Origin: Celeribacter indicus
Lineage (GTDB): Bacteria > Pseudomonadota > Alphaproteobacteria > Rhodobacterales > Rhodobacteraceae
Assembly (NCBI RefSeq): GCF_000819565.1
Contig: NZ_CP004393.1
Coordinates: 1,674,001-1,738,000, forward strand
Length of the DNA: 64,000 bases
Reading direction: 5' to 3'
The notes under the pieces: model-generated
Told to the model about the DNA's origin: nothing
The model's database searches: none
What the model saw: only the letters and a program-made list of their open reading frames with translations
Program-made: the position numbers and the translations under genes
In this document: positions 36,052 through 45,294 of the stretch, in pieces
How the letters are laid out: the number at the start of each line of letters is the position of its first letter
How positions within the stretch are numbered: the stretch's first letter is position 1

Positions 36052-37407
36052 TCAGGCCAGCATCGCCACCGGGTTCTCGAGATTCTCCGTGATCGCCTTC
36101 AGAAGTTCGGCACCGAGCGCGCCGTCGATCACGCGGTGGTCGACCGAGAGGGTCACGCTCATCACGGTCGCGACGGCGATCTCGCCATCCTCTCCGATCA
36201 CCGGCTTTTTCACCCCCGCGCCGACCGCGAGGATCGCGCCGTGGGGCGGGTTGATGACGGCGTCGAAATTGTCGATGCCGAACATGCCGAGGTTGGAGAC
36301 CGCGAAGCTGCCGCCCTGGTATTCATGCGGAGCGAGCTTGCGGTCGCGGGCGCGGTGGGCGAGATCCTTCATCTCCTTCGACAGGGCCGAGAGCGATTTC
36401 ATCTCGGCGTCCCTGATCACCGGGGTGAAGAGCCCGCCCTCGATGGCCACCGCGACGGCGACGTCGGAGGGCTTCAGCTTCAGCACGCGGTCGCCGGCCC
36501 AGACCGCGTTCGCCTCCGGCACCTCCTGCAAGGCATTGGCGCAGGCCTTGATGATGAAGTCGTTGACCGAGAGCTTCACGCCCTTGCCGGTGAGCTGGTG
36601 GTTCAGCTCGGCGCGGAATTTCAGCAGCGCGTCGAGCCGGATGTCGCGGCGCAGGTAGAAATGCGGGATCGTCTGTTTCGCTTCGGTGAGGCGCGCGGCG
36701 ATGGTCTTGCGCATCCCGTCGAGCTTCACCTCCTCGAACTCGCGGTCCGCATACATCTTGAGCACGGTCTCCGGGCCCATGCCGGCGGGCGCGGTCTTCA
36801 CCTCCGCGGCGGGGGCGGCGGGTTTCGCGGCCTCCGGTTTCGCGTCCGCCTTCGGGGCGGCTTCGGCGGCTTCGACGTCGGCCTTGACGATGCGGCCCTT
36901 CGGGCCGGAGCCCTCGATCGCGGTGAGGTCGAGGCCCTTCTGAGCGGCGATCCGGCGGGCGAGCGGCGAGGCGAAGATGCGCTCGCCATCCTTCACCGGG
37001 GCGGGGGGCGCCTTTGTCGCGTCGCCGGTGTCGGGTTGCGTGCCGGTGCCGGCCTCGTCGCTCAGCGCCTCGGGACGCGCCTGGGCCTCTTTCGGGGCTT
37101 CGGCCGTCGGGGCGGGGTCGGGTTCGGAAGTGGCGCCCACCGCATCGGCGGCGGAGGCGTCCTCGCCCTCCTCGAGCAGCACCGCGATGGGGGCGTTGAC
37201 CTTCACGCCCTCGGTGCCTTCCGCGACGACGATCCGGCCGATCACGCCCTCGTCCACGGCCTCGAATTCCATCGTCGCCTTGTCGGTCTCGATCTCCGCG
37301 ATGACATCGCCGGAGCTGACCGTGTCGCCCTCCTTCACCAGCCATTTGGCCAGGGTGCCTTCCTCCATCGTCGGAGACAGGGCGGGCATGAGAATTTCAA
37401 TCGCCAT
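36052..37407 (-). CDS. pdhC: Pyruvate dehydrogenase complex E2, dihydrolipoamide acetyltransferase
   Basis: Transfers the acetyl group from the swinging lipoyl arm to CoA. 451 residues: N-terminal lipoyl domain ([17 protein letters not shown]; lipoyl-Lys in [11 protein letters not shown]), an Ala/Pro/Glu-rich linker of about 100-150, a peripheral-subunit-binding domain (FASPLARRIAAQKGLDLTAI), a second Ala/Pro linker, and the catalytic domain with DHRVIDGALGA near the C-terminus (His and Asp). Third gene of pdhA-pdhB-pdhC. Confidence 0.96.
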   Translation of the reverse strand: MAIEILMPALSPTMEEGTLAKWLVKEGDTVSSGDVIAEIETDKATMEFEAVDEGVIGRIVVAEGTEGVKVNAPIAVLLEEGEDASAADAVGATSEPDPAPTAEAPKEAQARPEALSDEAGTGTQPDTGDATKAPPAPVKDGERIFASPLARRIAAQKGLDLTAIEGSGPKGRIVKADVEAAEAAPKADAKPEAAKPAAPAAEVKTAPAGMGPETVLKMYADREFEEVKLDGMRKTIAARLTEAKQTIPHFYLRRDIRLDALLKFRAELNHQLTGKGVKLSVNDFIIKACANALQEVPEANAVWAGDRVLKLKPSDVAVAVAIEGGLFTPVIRDAEMKSLSALSKEMKDLAHRARDRKLAPHEYQGGSFAVSNLGMFGIDNFDAVINPPHGAILAVGAGVKKPVIGEDGEIAVATVMSVTLSVDHRVIDGALGAELLKAITENLENPVAMLA

Positions 37408-37418
37408 CTTCTCTCTCC

Positions 37419-38804
37419 TCAGCGGTAGGTCACGTCTTTCACCGCGGCGATCACCTCGTCCGTGGTGATCAGCGCGCGGCGTTCGAGATTGGCGGCATAG
37501 GGCATGGGCACGTCCTTGCCGGTGCAGTTGATCACGGGCGCGTCGAGATAGTCGAAGGCGCGGGTCATGATCGTGGCGGAGAGGTGGTTGCCGATGGAGC
37601 CGACCGGCCAGCCTTCCTCCACGGTGACGCAGCGGTTGGTCTTCATGACAGAGGCGAGGACCGTGTCATAGTCGATGGGCCGCAGCGTGCGCAGGTCGAT
37701 CACCTCGGCGGAGATGCCCTCTTCGGCGAGCCTGTCGGCGGCTTCGAGCGCATAGGTCATGCCGATGCCGAAGGAGACGAGGGTCACATCCGTGCCCTCG
37801 CGCCAGATCCGCGCCTTGCCGAAGGGGATGGTGAAATCGTCGAGCACCGGCACCTCGAAGCTCTTGCCGTAGAGGATCTCGTTCTCGAGGAAGATCACCG
37901 GGTTCGGGTCGCGGATCGCGGATTTCATGAGCCCCTTCGCATCCGCCGCCGAATAGGGCATGGCGACCTTGAGGCCGGGGATCTGCGCATACCAGGCGGC
38001 GTAATCCTGCGAGTGCTGCGCGCCGACGCGGGCGGCGGCGCCGTTCGGGCCGCGGAACACCATGGGCGCGCCCATCTGGCCGCCGGACATGTAGAGCGTC
38101 TTGGCCGCGGAGTTGACGATCTGGTCCATGGCCTGCATCGCGAAGTTGAAGGTCATGAATTCGACGATCGGCTTCAGCCCGCCGAAGGCCGCGCCGACCG
38201 CGATGCCGGCAAAGCCGTGTTCGGTGATCGGCGTGTCGATCACGCGCTTGGCGCCGAATTCGTCCAGAAGGCCCTGGGAAACCTTGTAGGCGCCCTGGTA
38301 TTCCGCGACTTCCTCGCCCATCAGATAGACGGTCTCGTCGCGGCGCATCTCCTCGGCCATGGCGTCGCGGATCGCTTCGCGCACCGTCTGGCTCTTGGTC
38401 TCCGTGCCCTCGGGATAGTCGGGCTCGACCGCCCTCGACGTCACCGGCTCGGCGGGTTTCGCGGGGGCGGGGGTGTCGGAATGATCGGGCGTTTCCGCCT
38501 CGGGCTCTTTCGCCTTCGCCTCATCGGGGGCGGAGGACGCCTTGATGTCCTCGGCGCTTTCGCCTTCCTCGACCAGCACGGCGATCGGGGTGTTCACCTT
38601 CACGCCCTCGCTGCCCTCGGCCACGAGGATCTTGCCGACGATGCCCTCGTCGACCGCCTCGAATTCCATCGTCGCCTTGTCGGTCTCGATCTCTGCGAGG
38701 ATGTCGCCGGAGGAGACGGTGTCGCCCTCCTTCACGAGCCATTTCGCAAGCGTGCCTTCCTCCATCGTCGGGGAAAGGGCGGGCATCAGGATTTCAGTTG
38801 CCAT
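37419..38804 (-). CDS. pdhB: Pyruvate dehydrogenase E1 beta subunit with fused lipoyl domain
   Basis: 461 residues from ATG 38804. The first 80 are a full lipoyl domain almost identical to that of pdhC ([33 protein letters not shown]); an Ala/Pro/Glu-rich linker (about 90-135) leads to the E1-beta catalytic part, with [35 protein letters not shown] and [14 protein letters not shown] lipoyl domain on E1-beta is a known feature of alphaproteobacterial complexes. The E3 gene is not in this stretch. Confidence 0.96.
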   Translation of the reverse strand: MATEILMPALSPTMEEGTLAKWLVKEGDTVSSGDILAEIETDKATMEFEAVDEGIVGKILVAEGSEGVKVNTPIAVLVEEGESAEDIKASSAPDEAKAKEPEAETPDHSDTPAPAKPAEPVTSRAVEPDYPEGTETKSQTVREAIRDAMAEEMRRDETVYLMGEEVAEYQGAYKVSQGLLDEFGAKRVIDTPITEHGFAGIAVGAAFGGLKPIVEFMTFNFAMQAMDQIVNSAAKTLYMSGGQMGAPMVFRGPNGAAARVGAQHSQDYAAWYAQIPGLKVAMPYSAADAKGLMKSAIRDPNPVIFLENEILYGKSFEVPVLDDFTIPFGKARIWREGTDVTLVSFGIGMTYALEAADRLAEEGISAEVIDLRTLRPIDYDTVLASVMKTNRCVTVEEGWPVGSIGNHLSATIMTRAFDYLDAPVINCTGKDVPMPYAANLERRALITTDEVIAAVKDVTYR

Positions 38805-38826
38805 TGTCGTCTTTCCTCCCTCGAAC

Positions 38827-39852
38827 TCAGGCGTTTTCCTGCGGAATCTCGTCCGCATAGATGTCGGTCCAAAGCTCGTCGAGCGCCGGCTCCGGGCTTT
38901 CCTTCGCGAATTCCGCGGAGGCGTTCACGATGTCCTTGATCTCCTTGTCGATGGCCTTGAGATCCTCCTCGCTCGCGTGGTTGCCGGTGAGCAGGATCGC
39001 GCGCACGCCCTCGATCGGGTCGCGTTCCTCGCGCATCTTCTGGACCTCTTCGCGGGTGCGGTATTTCGCCGGGTCCGACATGGAATGGCCGCGGTAGCGG
39101 TAGGTCTTCACCTCGAGGATATAGGGGCCCTTGCCGGCGCGGCAGTGGGCCGTGGCGCGCTCGCCCGCCTCCTTGACCGCGAGCACGTCCATGCCGTCGA
39201 CCTCCTCGCCCTCGATGCCATAGGCGGCGCCGCGTTCCCACAGCGTCTTGGACTTGGTGGAGCGGCTCACCGAGGTGCCCATGGCGTACTGGTTGTTCTC
39301 GATCACGAAGACGACCGGAAGATCCCAGAGTTCGGCCATGTTGTAGGTTTCGTAGACCTGGCCCTGGTTGGCCGCGCCGTCGCCGAAATAGACGAAGGTC
39401 ACGTTGTCGTTGCCCTTGAACTTGTCGGAGAAGGCGAGACCGGCGCCGATCGGCACCTGCGCGCCGACGATGCCGTGGCCGCCGTAGAAATGCTTTTCCT
39501 TGGAGAACATGTGCATGGAGCCGCCCTTGCCCTTGGAATAGCCGCCCTCGCGGCCGGTGAGCTCGGCCATGACGCCGTTCGGGTCCATGCCGCAGGCGAG
39601 CATGTGGCCGTGGTCGCGATAGGAGGTCACGCGCTTGTCGTCCTCCTTCGCCGCGGCCTCGAGCCCGACGACCACCGCCTCCTGTCCGATATAGAGGTGG
39701 CAGAAGCCGCCGATCAGGCCCATGCCGTAGAGCTGGCCGGCCTTTTCCTCGAACCGGCGGATGAGGAGCATGTCCCTGTAATAGGCGAGCAGGTCGTCCT
39801 TCGACACATTGGGCGCGCTCGCGGCCCTGGATGCGGTTTTCCGGGTTGCCAT
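38827..39852 (-). CDS. pdhA: Pyruvate dehydrogenase E1 alpha subunit
   Basis: 341 residues from ATG 39852 (GGAGG upstream; the earlier TTG is less likely). Decarboxylates pyruvate with thiamine pyrophosphate; the TPP-binding motif spans [19 protein letters not shown] to VIENN, with the phosphorylation-loop-like [20 protein letters not shown] later. First gene of the operon; about 200 bases separate it from the convergent-side lipoprotein gene and hold a palindrome at 39884-39897. Confidence 0.97.
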   Translation of the reverse strand: MATRKTASRAASAPNVSKDDLLAYYRDMLLIRRFEEKAGQLYGMGLIGGFCHLYIGQEAVVVGLEAAAKEDDKRVTSYRDHGHMLACGMDPNGVMAELTGREGGYSKGKGGSMHMFSKEKHFYGGHGIVGAQVPIGAGLAFSDKFKGNDNVTFVYFGDGAANQGQVYETYNMAELWDLPVVFVIENNQYAMGTSVSRSTKSKTLWERGAAYGIEGEEVDGMDVLAVKEAGERATAHCRAGKGPYILEVKTYRYRGHSMSDPAKYRTREEVQKMREERDPIEGVRAILLTGNHASEEDLKAIDKEIKDIVNASAEFAKESPEPALDELWTDIYADEIPQENA

Positions 39853-39883
39853 ACGGCTTCCTCCTCCCAAGTCGCAGTAGATA

Positions 39884-39897
39884 GTTTAGCGTTAAAC
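39884..39897. promoter_or_regulatory. Palindrome in the pdhA promoter region
   Basis: GTTTAGCGTTAAAC has inverted 5-bp arms (GTTTA/TAAAC) around a 4-base centre, in the only AT-rich stretch (39878-39912) upstream of the pdh operon, 32 bases before the pdhA start. It looks like an operator or part of the promoter; the regulator is not identified. Confidence 0.45.
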
Positions 39898-40073
39898 AAT
39901 ATCATACAAGCCAGGCCGCGCGATTGCACGGATTTTCTCGCGGGGGCTGCGGGACGCTGCTATGCACCGCGCGAATATCGCACTTTCGGTTTCTGGGGAG
40001 GATATAGCGGGATCGGGCCCTGCGGCCACCGTCCGGGCGGGGCGGGCGGTGGATTTTCCGCGCGCCCCTGCGC

Positions 40074-40721
40074 TCAGCGGCCGCAGTAGAGGAGCTGGCT
40101 CTGGTAGCGCGCCGCGCGGTCGGAGACGCGCCCGGCGGTGCTCAGCAGCCAGCCCTTGCCGTTGTGGCTGCCGCGGCGGTAGCCGGTGCGGCCCTCGTGA
40201 TAGGCGAGGTAGGAGTTGCGCGCGTCGCTGTTGGAGATCCCCAGCGCGCGGTTGTTGTCGCTCACGTACCAGCCGACGAAATCCGCGGCGTCGCGGAAGT
40301 TGCTGCGGCTCGCGCCGGCGCGGCCGGGGCCGTTGCGGTAATCGTCCCAGGTGCCGTCGATCGCCTGGGCATAGCCGCGCGCGGAGCTCACGCGGCCGGT
40401 CGGGATGAAGCCGAGGAAATAGGTCTTCGGCGGGCGGGCGCGGGGGCGGAAGGTGCTTTCCTGGTAGATCAGCGCCATCTGCACATGCACGGGCACGCCC
40501 CATTTCTTTTCGGACGCCTCGAGCGCGCGGCGGTAGTGCGGCCGTTCGCGGAAGATCGAGCAGGCGTTCTCCGCGTCGCGCGGCGGCTGGCCGTCGCCGC
40601 AGGAGGCGAGCGCCAGCAGGCAGAGCCCGGCGAGCCCCGCACGGGCGCGCGAAACGCAGGACAGGAGCCCCGCGCGGCTGCGCGAGGGGAGAGGGAGGGA
40701 GGTCCTGGTCTGTCGTCTCAT
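40074..40721 (-). CDS. Lytic-transglycosylase-like lipoprotein
   Basis: 215 residues: a rather long basic N-terminus, a hydrophobic helix and lipobox LASC (Cys41) followed by GDGQPP. The SLT-like domain has IYQESTFRPRARPPKTYFLG with a plausible catalytic Glu, SSARGYAQAIDGTWDDYRNG, FVGWYVSDNNRALGISNSDA and YLAYHEGRTGYRRGS, a pattern of the SLT family that is distinct from the enzyme at 10435. No operon partner. Confidence 0.82.
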   Translation of the reverse strand: MRRQTRTSLPLPSRSRAGLLSCVSRARAGLAGLCLLALASCGDGQPPRDAENACSIFRERPHYRRALEASEKKWGVPVHVQMALIYQESTFRPRARPPKTYFLGFIPTGRVSSARGYAQAIDGTWDDYRNGPGRAGASRSNFRDAADFVGWYVSDNNRALGISNSDARNSYLAYHEGRTGYRRGSHNGKGWLLSTAGRVSDRAARYQSQLLYCGR

Positions 40722-40773
40722 CGTACCGCTCGTGCCTTTCCTCGGCGCGGGCGCGGGCGTGGAGAGGGGGCGA

Positions 40774-41076
40774 TCAGCGGATCACCACCTCGTCCACCCG
40801 CAGGTAGCCCAGCACGTCGCGCGCCTGTTCGTCCAATAGATCGAGATCGAGATAGCTGTCCGACATGCGCCGCGTCTTGTTGCGCATCACCGCGAGCTCA
40901 TCGCCGAGCTTGCCGCTCACCGCTTGCAGCTCGGTGAGTTCCGCCTCGATCTGGAGGCGTCGGAACAGCCCGTATTCCCCCTGCACCGAGGCGAAGGTGA
41001 AATAGCCGCCGAGCGTCACGATCACGCCGGTATAGACCAGCACGCCGAGCGACGGACGTTTGCGCGGATGAGCCAT
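40774..41076 (-). CDS. FtsB/DivIC-like septum formation initiator
   Basis: 100 residues: one membrane helix (about 11-30), a coiled coil with periodic Leu (GLFRRLQIEAELTELQAVSG, KLGDELAVM), and the C-terminal DLLDEQARDVLGYLRVDE block. This is the FtsB/DivIC plan; such proteins join FtsL and FtsQ in the divisome. Its location is not near the usual dcw cluster, but neighbours eno or pdh commonly. Confidence 0.85.
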   Translation of the reverse strand: MAHPRKRPSLGVLVYTGVIVTLGGYFTFASVQGEYGLFRRLQIEAELTELQAVSGKLGDELAVMRNKTRRMSDSYLDLDLLDEQARDVLGYLRVDEVVIR

Positions 41077-41333
41077 GATCGGCTTCTTCTCTCTCTGTAT
41101 GAAGGTGCGCAGGGCACCCCGTCTGCCTCACGGGCCGCCTCATTGACCGGGCCGCTCCGTCCGCCTGTTATGCCACAGGCGATTCGCACTGTGAATCCCC
41201 AAAGAGACGGGCCGGCGGAAAAAAGCGCATGGGGGATGCGCCGCGGCGGGCGCATGGGCGCGGGGAGCCCCATGCGGCGTTCGTGCCTCACGCAGCGCGC
41301 CTGCCTTCTCAGGGCTCGAGGACGGATGCGTCC

Positions 41334-41432
41334 TCAGGCGCAGGTCTCGAGGTCCGCCCGAGACAGCGCGAAAGGCTCGTGATCCCCTTCGGGAAGCGCG
41401 AAAATCAGTTCGAACTCGTAGTCTTCATTCAT
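41334..41432 (-). pseudogene. Possible truncated small gene
   Basis: ATG 41432 opens a 32-residue frame, MNEDYEFELIFALPEGDHEP followed by FALSRADLETCA, that ends at a TGA. Its N-terminus reminds me of a family of 80- to 100-residue proteins starting with a similar YEFxxxFALPxG strand and a CDDA motif; a one-base shift after LETC would continue as APEDASVLEP. The case for a frameshifted relic rests on that memory alone. Confidence 0.3.
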
Positions 41433-41669
41433 CTGCCTTGCCTTCCGGCCTCTCGAGCGTCACGCAAGAGAGGGCCTTCTGCCTCACCTCTTCGCGAACT
41501 GCTGCGGGGACTTCGGCGTCGACCGGATGGAGATCCGGCAGAACGCGCCACACCGGCCTCCCTGCTGTTTGCGGGACAGCGCAACAGTCCCCATGCGTGT
41601 CCCTTGCCTTCGATCACGACCTATCCCAGGGCCTCGAGCTCGAGCGTTGCCATCCCACGGCACGACAAC

Positions 41670-41693
41670 GCCCCCGCAGGTCCCTGCGAGGGC
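41670..41693 (-). terminator. Probable terminator of fba
   Basis: Hairpin with an 11-bp stem containing one mismatch (41670-41680 with 41683-41693), 36 bases beyond the aldolase stop on the minus strand; only a weak T tract (GTTGTCGT) follows. Confidence 0.5.
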
Positions 41694-41728
41694 GCTTGCC
41701 GCATCGGATCGTCGTGCGGGCGCGGAGA

Positions 41729-42622
41729 TCAGCCCGCGACGGAGGCGGCGTGGATGCCGTCCACCGCGGTTTTCAGCGTCGCGTCGAAATCCGCGTCGGA
41801 CTGGCGGGCGCTGAGGCCTTCGGACAGGGCGCGGGAGAAGGAGGCGATCATGCCCTTGTTCTTCGCGAGGAGCTCGTTGGCCTCGTCGCGCGTGTAGCCG
41901 CCCGAAAGCGCTACGACCTTCAGCACGCGGGGGTGTTCGATCAGGGGCTCGTAGAAATTCGGCTCGGAGGGCAGGGAGAGTTTCAGCATGACCATGTCGG
42001 CGCCCTCCATCTCGTTGAGATGCTTGAGGATCTCCGTGCGCAGGAGCGCTTCGGCCTCGGCCTTGTCGGGGATGGAAATGGTCACCTCCGGCTCGAGGAT
42101 CGGCATCATGCCCGCCCGGATCACCTCCCGCCCGACCTCGAACTGCTGCTCGACGATGGCGGCGATGCCGGTGGCGTTGGCCGCCGAGATCACCGAGCGC
42201 TCCTTCGTCCCGAAGACGTCGAGCTTCGCGGCGCGCGCCAGGAGATCGGCGAGGCCGGGGATCGGCTTCATCAGTTGCACGCCGTCCTTCTCCGCCTCGA
42301 GCCCCTTGTCGATCTTGAGGAAGGGGACGACGCCCTTTTCTTCCCAGAGATATTGCGAGGTGGGCTTGCCCTCGACCTCGCGGTCCATGGTCTGTTCGAA
42401 CAGGATCGCGCCGATCACCTTGTCGCCGGTGAAGGCGGGCGAGGTGACGATCCGCGTGCGCATCTCGTGGATCAGGTCGAACATCGCGGCCTCGCCGTCA
42501 TATTCGCTCTCCTCGATCCCGTAGAGACGCAGCGCTTTCGGCGTCGAACCGCCCGATTGGTCCAGCGCGGCGATGAAACCCTGTCCCGCGCCGATCTTGG
42601 CGGTCATTTTTGCGTTCGGCAT
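41729..42622 (-). CDS. fba: Fructose-bisphosphate aldolase, class I
   Basis: 297 residues from ATG 42622 (AGGAGAGGA upstream). Cleaves fructose 1,6-bisphosphate by Schiff-base chemistry; the class I pattern is seen in AALDQSGGSTPKALRLYGI, VVPFLKIDKGLE, PILEPEVTISIPDKAEAE and DMVMLKLSLPSEPN (candidate Lys). Class I aldolases of this type are found in many alphaproteobacteria. A pair of CCCCC/GGGGG palindromes lies 30-60 bases upstream. Confidence 0.95.
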   Translation of the reverse strand: MPNAKMTAKIGAGQGFIAALDQSGGSTPKALRLYGIEESEYDGEAAMFDLIHEMRTRIVTSPAFTGDKVIGAILFEQTMDREVEGKPTSQYLWEEKGVVPFLKIDKGLEAEKDGVQLMKPIPGLADLLARAAKLDVFGTKERSVISAANATGIAAIVEQQFEVGREVIRAGMMPILEPEVTISIPDKAEAEALLRTEILKHLNEMEGADMVMLKLSLPSEPNFYEPLIEHPRVLKVVALSGGYTRDEANELLAKNKGMIASFSRALSEGLSARQSDADFDATLKTAVDGIHAASVAG

Positions 42623-42650
42623 GATGTCCTCTCCTGAACTCTCCAAGGCT

Positions 42651-42685
42651 CCCCCGAGGGGGAATTTCCGTTCTCCCCCAAGGGG
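42651..42685. promoter_or_regulatory. Paired palindromes upstream of fba
   Basis: CCCCCGAGGGGG (42651-42662) and CCCCCAAGGGG (42675-42685) are near-identical palindromes whose centres are 24 bases apart, separated by the AT-richer AATTTCCGTTCT. They stand directly ahead of the aldolase gene; two operator-like sites or a tandem hairpin leader are both possible. Confidence 0.45.
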
Positions 42686-42783
42686 TAGCGCGATGCGCGG
42701 CGGGCCGCAATCGTGGTGGCGCTAACGCCCGGCGCCTTTGGCGGCAGGTCGCCTGCCGCGGGGGCCCGGCCCGCGTGACACGG

Positions 42784-42811
42784 AAAAGGCCCGCCGGGGA
42801 GGGCGGGCCTT
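42784..42811 (-). terminator. Terminator of pgk
   Basis: Perfect 10-bp stem AAGGCCCGCC/GGCGGGCCTT (42786-42795 with 42802-42811) followed on the minus strand by TTTT, just 12 bases past the pgk stop. Confidence 0.85.
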
Positions 42812-42822
42812 CGGAGGAGGTG

Positions 42823-44010
42823 TCATTCGAGCGCCGCGACGCCCGGCAGCGTCTTGCCCTCCATCCATTCGAGGAAGGCGCCGCCGGCGGTGGAGATATA
42901 GGTGAAATCCTGTGCCGCGCCGGCCCTGTTGAGCGCGGCCACGGTGTCGCCGCCGCCCGCGACGGAGACGAGCCTGCCGGCCTTCGACAGCTCGGCGGCC
43001 TTCCGTGCGGCGGCGTTGGTCGCCGCGTCGAAGGGCTCGATCTCGAAGGCGCCGAGCGGGCCGTTCCAGATCAGCGTGCGGGAGTCCGCGAGCAGCGAGG
43101 CGATCTTTTCCACCGATTTCGGGCCGGCATCGAGGATCATCGCGTCATGCGGGCATTCGGTCGTCGGCACGGTCTCGTTCTCCGCGCCGGCCCTGAATTC
43201 GCGGGCGACGACGACATCGACGGGCAGAATGATCTCGCAGCCGGCCTCGCCCGCCTTCTTGGTGATCTCGCGCGCGGTCTCCGCGAGGTCGTGCTCGCAG
43301 AGCGACTTGCCGACGTCCACGCCCTCGGCGGCGAGGAAGGTGTTGGCCATGCCGCCGCCGATCACCAGGTAGTTGACCTTGCGCACGAGATTGCCGAGCA
43401 GGTCGAGCTTGGTGGAGACCTTCGCGCCGCCGACCACGGCCATGACCGGGCGGGCGGGAGAGCCGAGCGCGCGCTCGAGCGCGGAGAGCTCCGCCTCCAT
43501 CAGCCGGCCGGCGCAGGAGGGCAGGAGTTTCGCCACGCCCTCGGTCGAGCCATGGGCGCGATGCGCCGCGGAGAAGGCATCGTTCACGTAGATGTCGCCC
43601 AGGGCGGCGAGGGAGGCGGCGAACTGCTTGTCGTTCTTCTCCTCGCCCTCGTGGAAGCGGGTGTTCTCGAGCAGCAGCACCTCGCCCTCGCCGAGGGCGG
43701 CGACCGCCTCCTTCGCCGGGCCGCCGATGCAGTCGGTGGCGAAGCGGACGGGAACGCCCAGGATTTCGGCCACCGTCTCCCGGATCTGGCCGAGGCTCAT
43801 CTCCGGCACGACCTTGCCCTTCGGACGGCCGAAATGGGCGAGCAGGACGGGTTTGCCGCCCTTGGCGAGAATGTCGTCGATCGTTGGCCTGATCCGTTCG
43901 ATCCGCGTGGCGTCGGTCACCTTTCCGTCCTCGACAGGCACGTTGATGTCCACGCGCGTCAGCACGATCTTTCCGGTAAGCTCCATGTCGTCGAGGGTTT
44001 TCCAGGCCAT
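42823..44010 (-). CDS. pgk: Phosphoglycerate kinase
   Basis: 395 residues from ATG 44010 (GGAG 9 bases upstream), normal length. Converts 1,3-bisphosphoglycerate and ADP to 3-phosphoglycerate and ATP. Signature [32 protein letters not shown]-like [29 protein letters not shown], and the ATP-binding [13 protein letters not shown] near the C-terminus. Monocistronic by layout. Confidence 0.97.
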   Translation of the reverse strand: MAWKTLDDMELTGKIVLTRVDINVPVEDGKVTDATRIERIRPTIDDILAKGGKPVLLAHFGRPKGKVVPEMSLGQIRETVAEILGVPVRFATDCIGGPAKEAVAALGEGEVLLLENTRFHEGEEKNDKQFAASLAALGDIYVNDAFSAAHRAHGSTEGVAKLLPSCAGRLMEAELSALERALGSPARPVMAVVGGAKVSTKLDLLGNLVRKVNYLVIGGGMANTFLAAEGVDVGKSLCEHDLAETAREITKKAGEAGCEIILPVDVVVAREFRAGAENETVPTTECPHDAMILDAGPKSVEKIASLLADSRTLIWNGPLGAFEIEPFDAATNAAARKAAELSKAGRLVSVAGGGDTVAALNRAGAAQDFTYISTAGGAFLEWMEGKTLPGVAALE

Positions 44011-44158
44011 GTTCCGGGGCTCCTTTCGGGAGGTTGGCGAGTTTGCCTTCCTGTTTAGCCCACCACACGCCTTCGTCAACCGCGCGTGAGCCTTGCCCCT
44101 TTCCCTTGCGTCGCTGTGGTTCTAAGGTGCGGTCGAATTGACATGTGGAGGAGCCGTC

Positions 44159-44665
44159 ATGGCCGAGATCAAGGACCCCGAAAACACCATCATCGTCGAT
44201 CTGGAGCATGGCCAGGTCGTGATCGAGCTTCTGCCCGAGATCGCGCCGAAACATGCCGAGCGGATGAAGGAGCTCGCGCGGGCGGGCGCCTATGACGGGG
44301 TGGTGTTCCACCGCGTGATCGACGGCTTCATGGCGCAGACGGGCGACGTGCAGTTCGGCAACAGGACGAAGGATTACGAACCGCGCCGCGCGGGCACGGG
44401 CGGGTCGGACCTGCCGAACGTGCCGGCCGAGTTCTCCGGCATCCCGCATGACCGCGGCACGATCGGCGCGGCCCGCGCGATGGACCCGAATTCGGCGAAT
44501 TCGCAGTTCTTCATCAATTTCGCGGACAACCATTTCCTGAACCGGCAATACACGGTCTATGGCCGCGTGATCTCCGGCATGGAGGCGGTGGACAAGATCG
44601 CCCGCGGCGAGCCGCCGATGGAGCCCGATCACATGGTTTCGGTGAAGGTGGCCGCGGATGTTTAA
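44159..44665 (+). CDS. Peptidyl-prolyl isomerase, cytoplasmic cyclophilin
   Basis: 168 residues from ATG 44159 (GGAGGAG upstream). Cyclophilin fold with VVFHRVIDGFMAQTGD, the active-site Arg in FHRVI, SANSQFFINF and the ending GEPPMEPDH. No signal peptide. Speeds prolyl cis/trans isomerisation in the cytoplasm. Its 3' end overlaps the second cyclophilin gene by 8 bases. Confidence 0.95.
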   Translation: MAEIKDPENTIIVDLEHGQVVIELLPEIAPKHAERMKELARAGAYDGVVFHRVIDGFMAQTGDVQFGNRTKDYEPRRAGTGGSDLPNVPAEFSGIPHDRGTIGAARAMDPNSANSQFFINFADNHFLNRQYTVYGRVISGMEAVDKIARGEPPMEPDHMVSVKVAADV

Positions 44666-45215
44666 GCGCGCGCTGCTTCTCGCGGCGTTTGCCGCCGGCC
44701 CCGCCTTCGCCACCGGCCTCGACATCACCGTGTCGGGGCAGGCCAACGGCACCGTCCATGTCGACCTGTTCGAGGATGTCGCGCCCGAGCATGTCGCCCG
44801 GATCACCGAGCTCGCCTCGGAGGGCGCCTATGACGGGGTGGTGTTCCACCGCGTGATCGACGGGTTCATGGCCCAGACGGGCGATGTGCAATACGGGAAG
44901 ATGGGGGCCGAGGGGTTCTCCATGCAGATGGCCGGGCGCGGCGGGTCCGACCTGCCGGATCTGAAGGCGGAATTCTCCGACCGCGACTTCGCCGCCGGTG
45001 TCGTCGGCATGGCGCGCAGCCAGTCGCCCGACAGCGCCAACAGCCAGTTCTTCATCATGTTCGCCCCGGCGTCGCATCTCAACGGCCAGTATACGGTCGT
45101 GGGGGAGGTGACTTCGGGCATGGATGTGGTGAACGCGATCAAGCGCGGCGAGGGGGCGAACGGCGCGGTGATCGGGGAGCCGGACGTGATGAGTTCGGTC
45201 ACCGTCACCGACTGA
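44658..45215 (+). CDS. Peptidyl-prolyl isomerase, exported cyclophilin
   Basis: 185 residues: signal peptide (MFKRALLLAAFAAGPAFA, cleavage around residue 18) then a cyclophilin domain closely related to its upstream neighbour, sharing AYDGVVFHRVIDGFMAQTGD and NSQFF. Predicted periplasmic folding helper. The two genes overlap and probably come from tandem duplication with gain of an export signal. Confidence 0.95.
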   Translation: MFKRALLLAAFAAGPAFATGLDITVSGQANGTVHVDLFEDVAPEHVARITELASEGAYDGVVFHRVIDGFMAQTGDVQYGKMGAEGFSMQMAGRGGSDLPDLKAEFSDRDFAAGVVGMARSQSPDSANSQFFIMFAPASHLNGQYTVVGEVTSGMDVVNAIKRGEGANGAVIGEPDVMSSVTVTD

Positions 45216-45294
45216 TCCGTCGCGCTGGAAGATCGCCCTGGAAGATCGCAGAGGGCGTGCCGGGAGGCGCGCCCTTTCCGGTTTCGCGAAAGGG

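Larger units (their letters stand above)
41077..41728. other. 650-base stretch between ftsB-like gene and aldolase
   Basis: No convincing intact gene. It holds a 32-codon broken frame (41334-41432, minus), the probable aldolase terminator at 41670-41693 and, between them, GC-rich DNA with frames that look random on both strands. Confidence 0.5.

Noticed and set aside
44137..44142. TTGACA as -35 box for the cyclophilin gene
   Set aside because: Only 17 bases from the start codon, too close to leave room for a -10 box and leader.
45225..45249. Two copies of CTGGAAGATCGC
   Set aside because: Only a 13-base-period duplication of 12 bases after the exported cyclophilin gene; too small to call an element.
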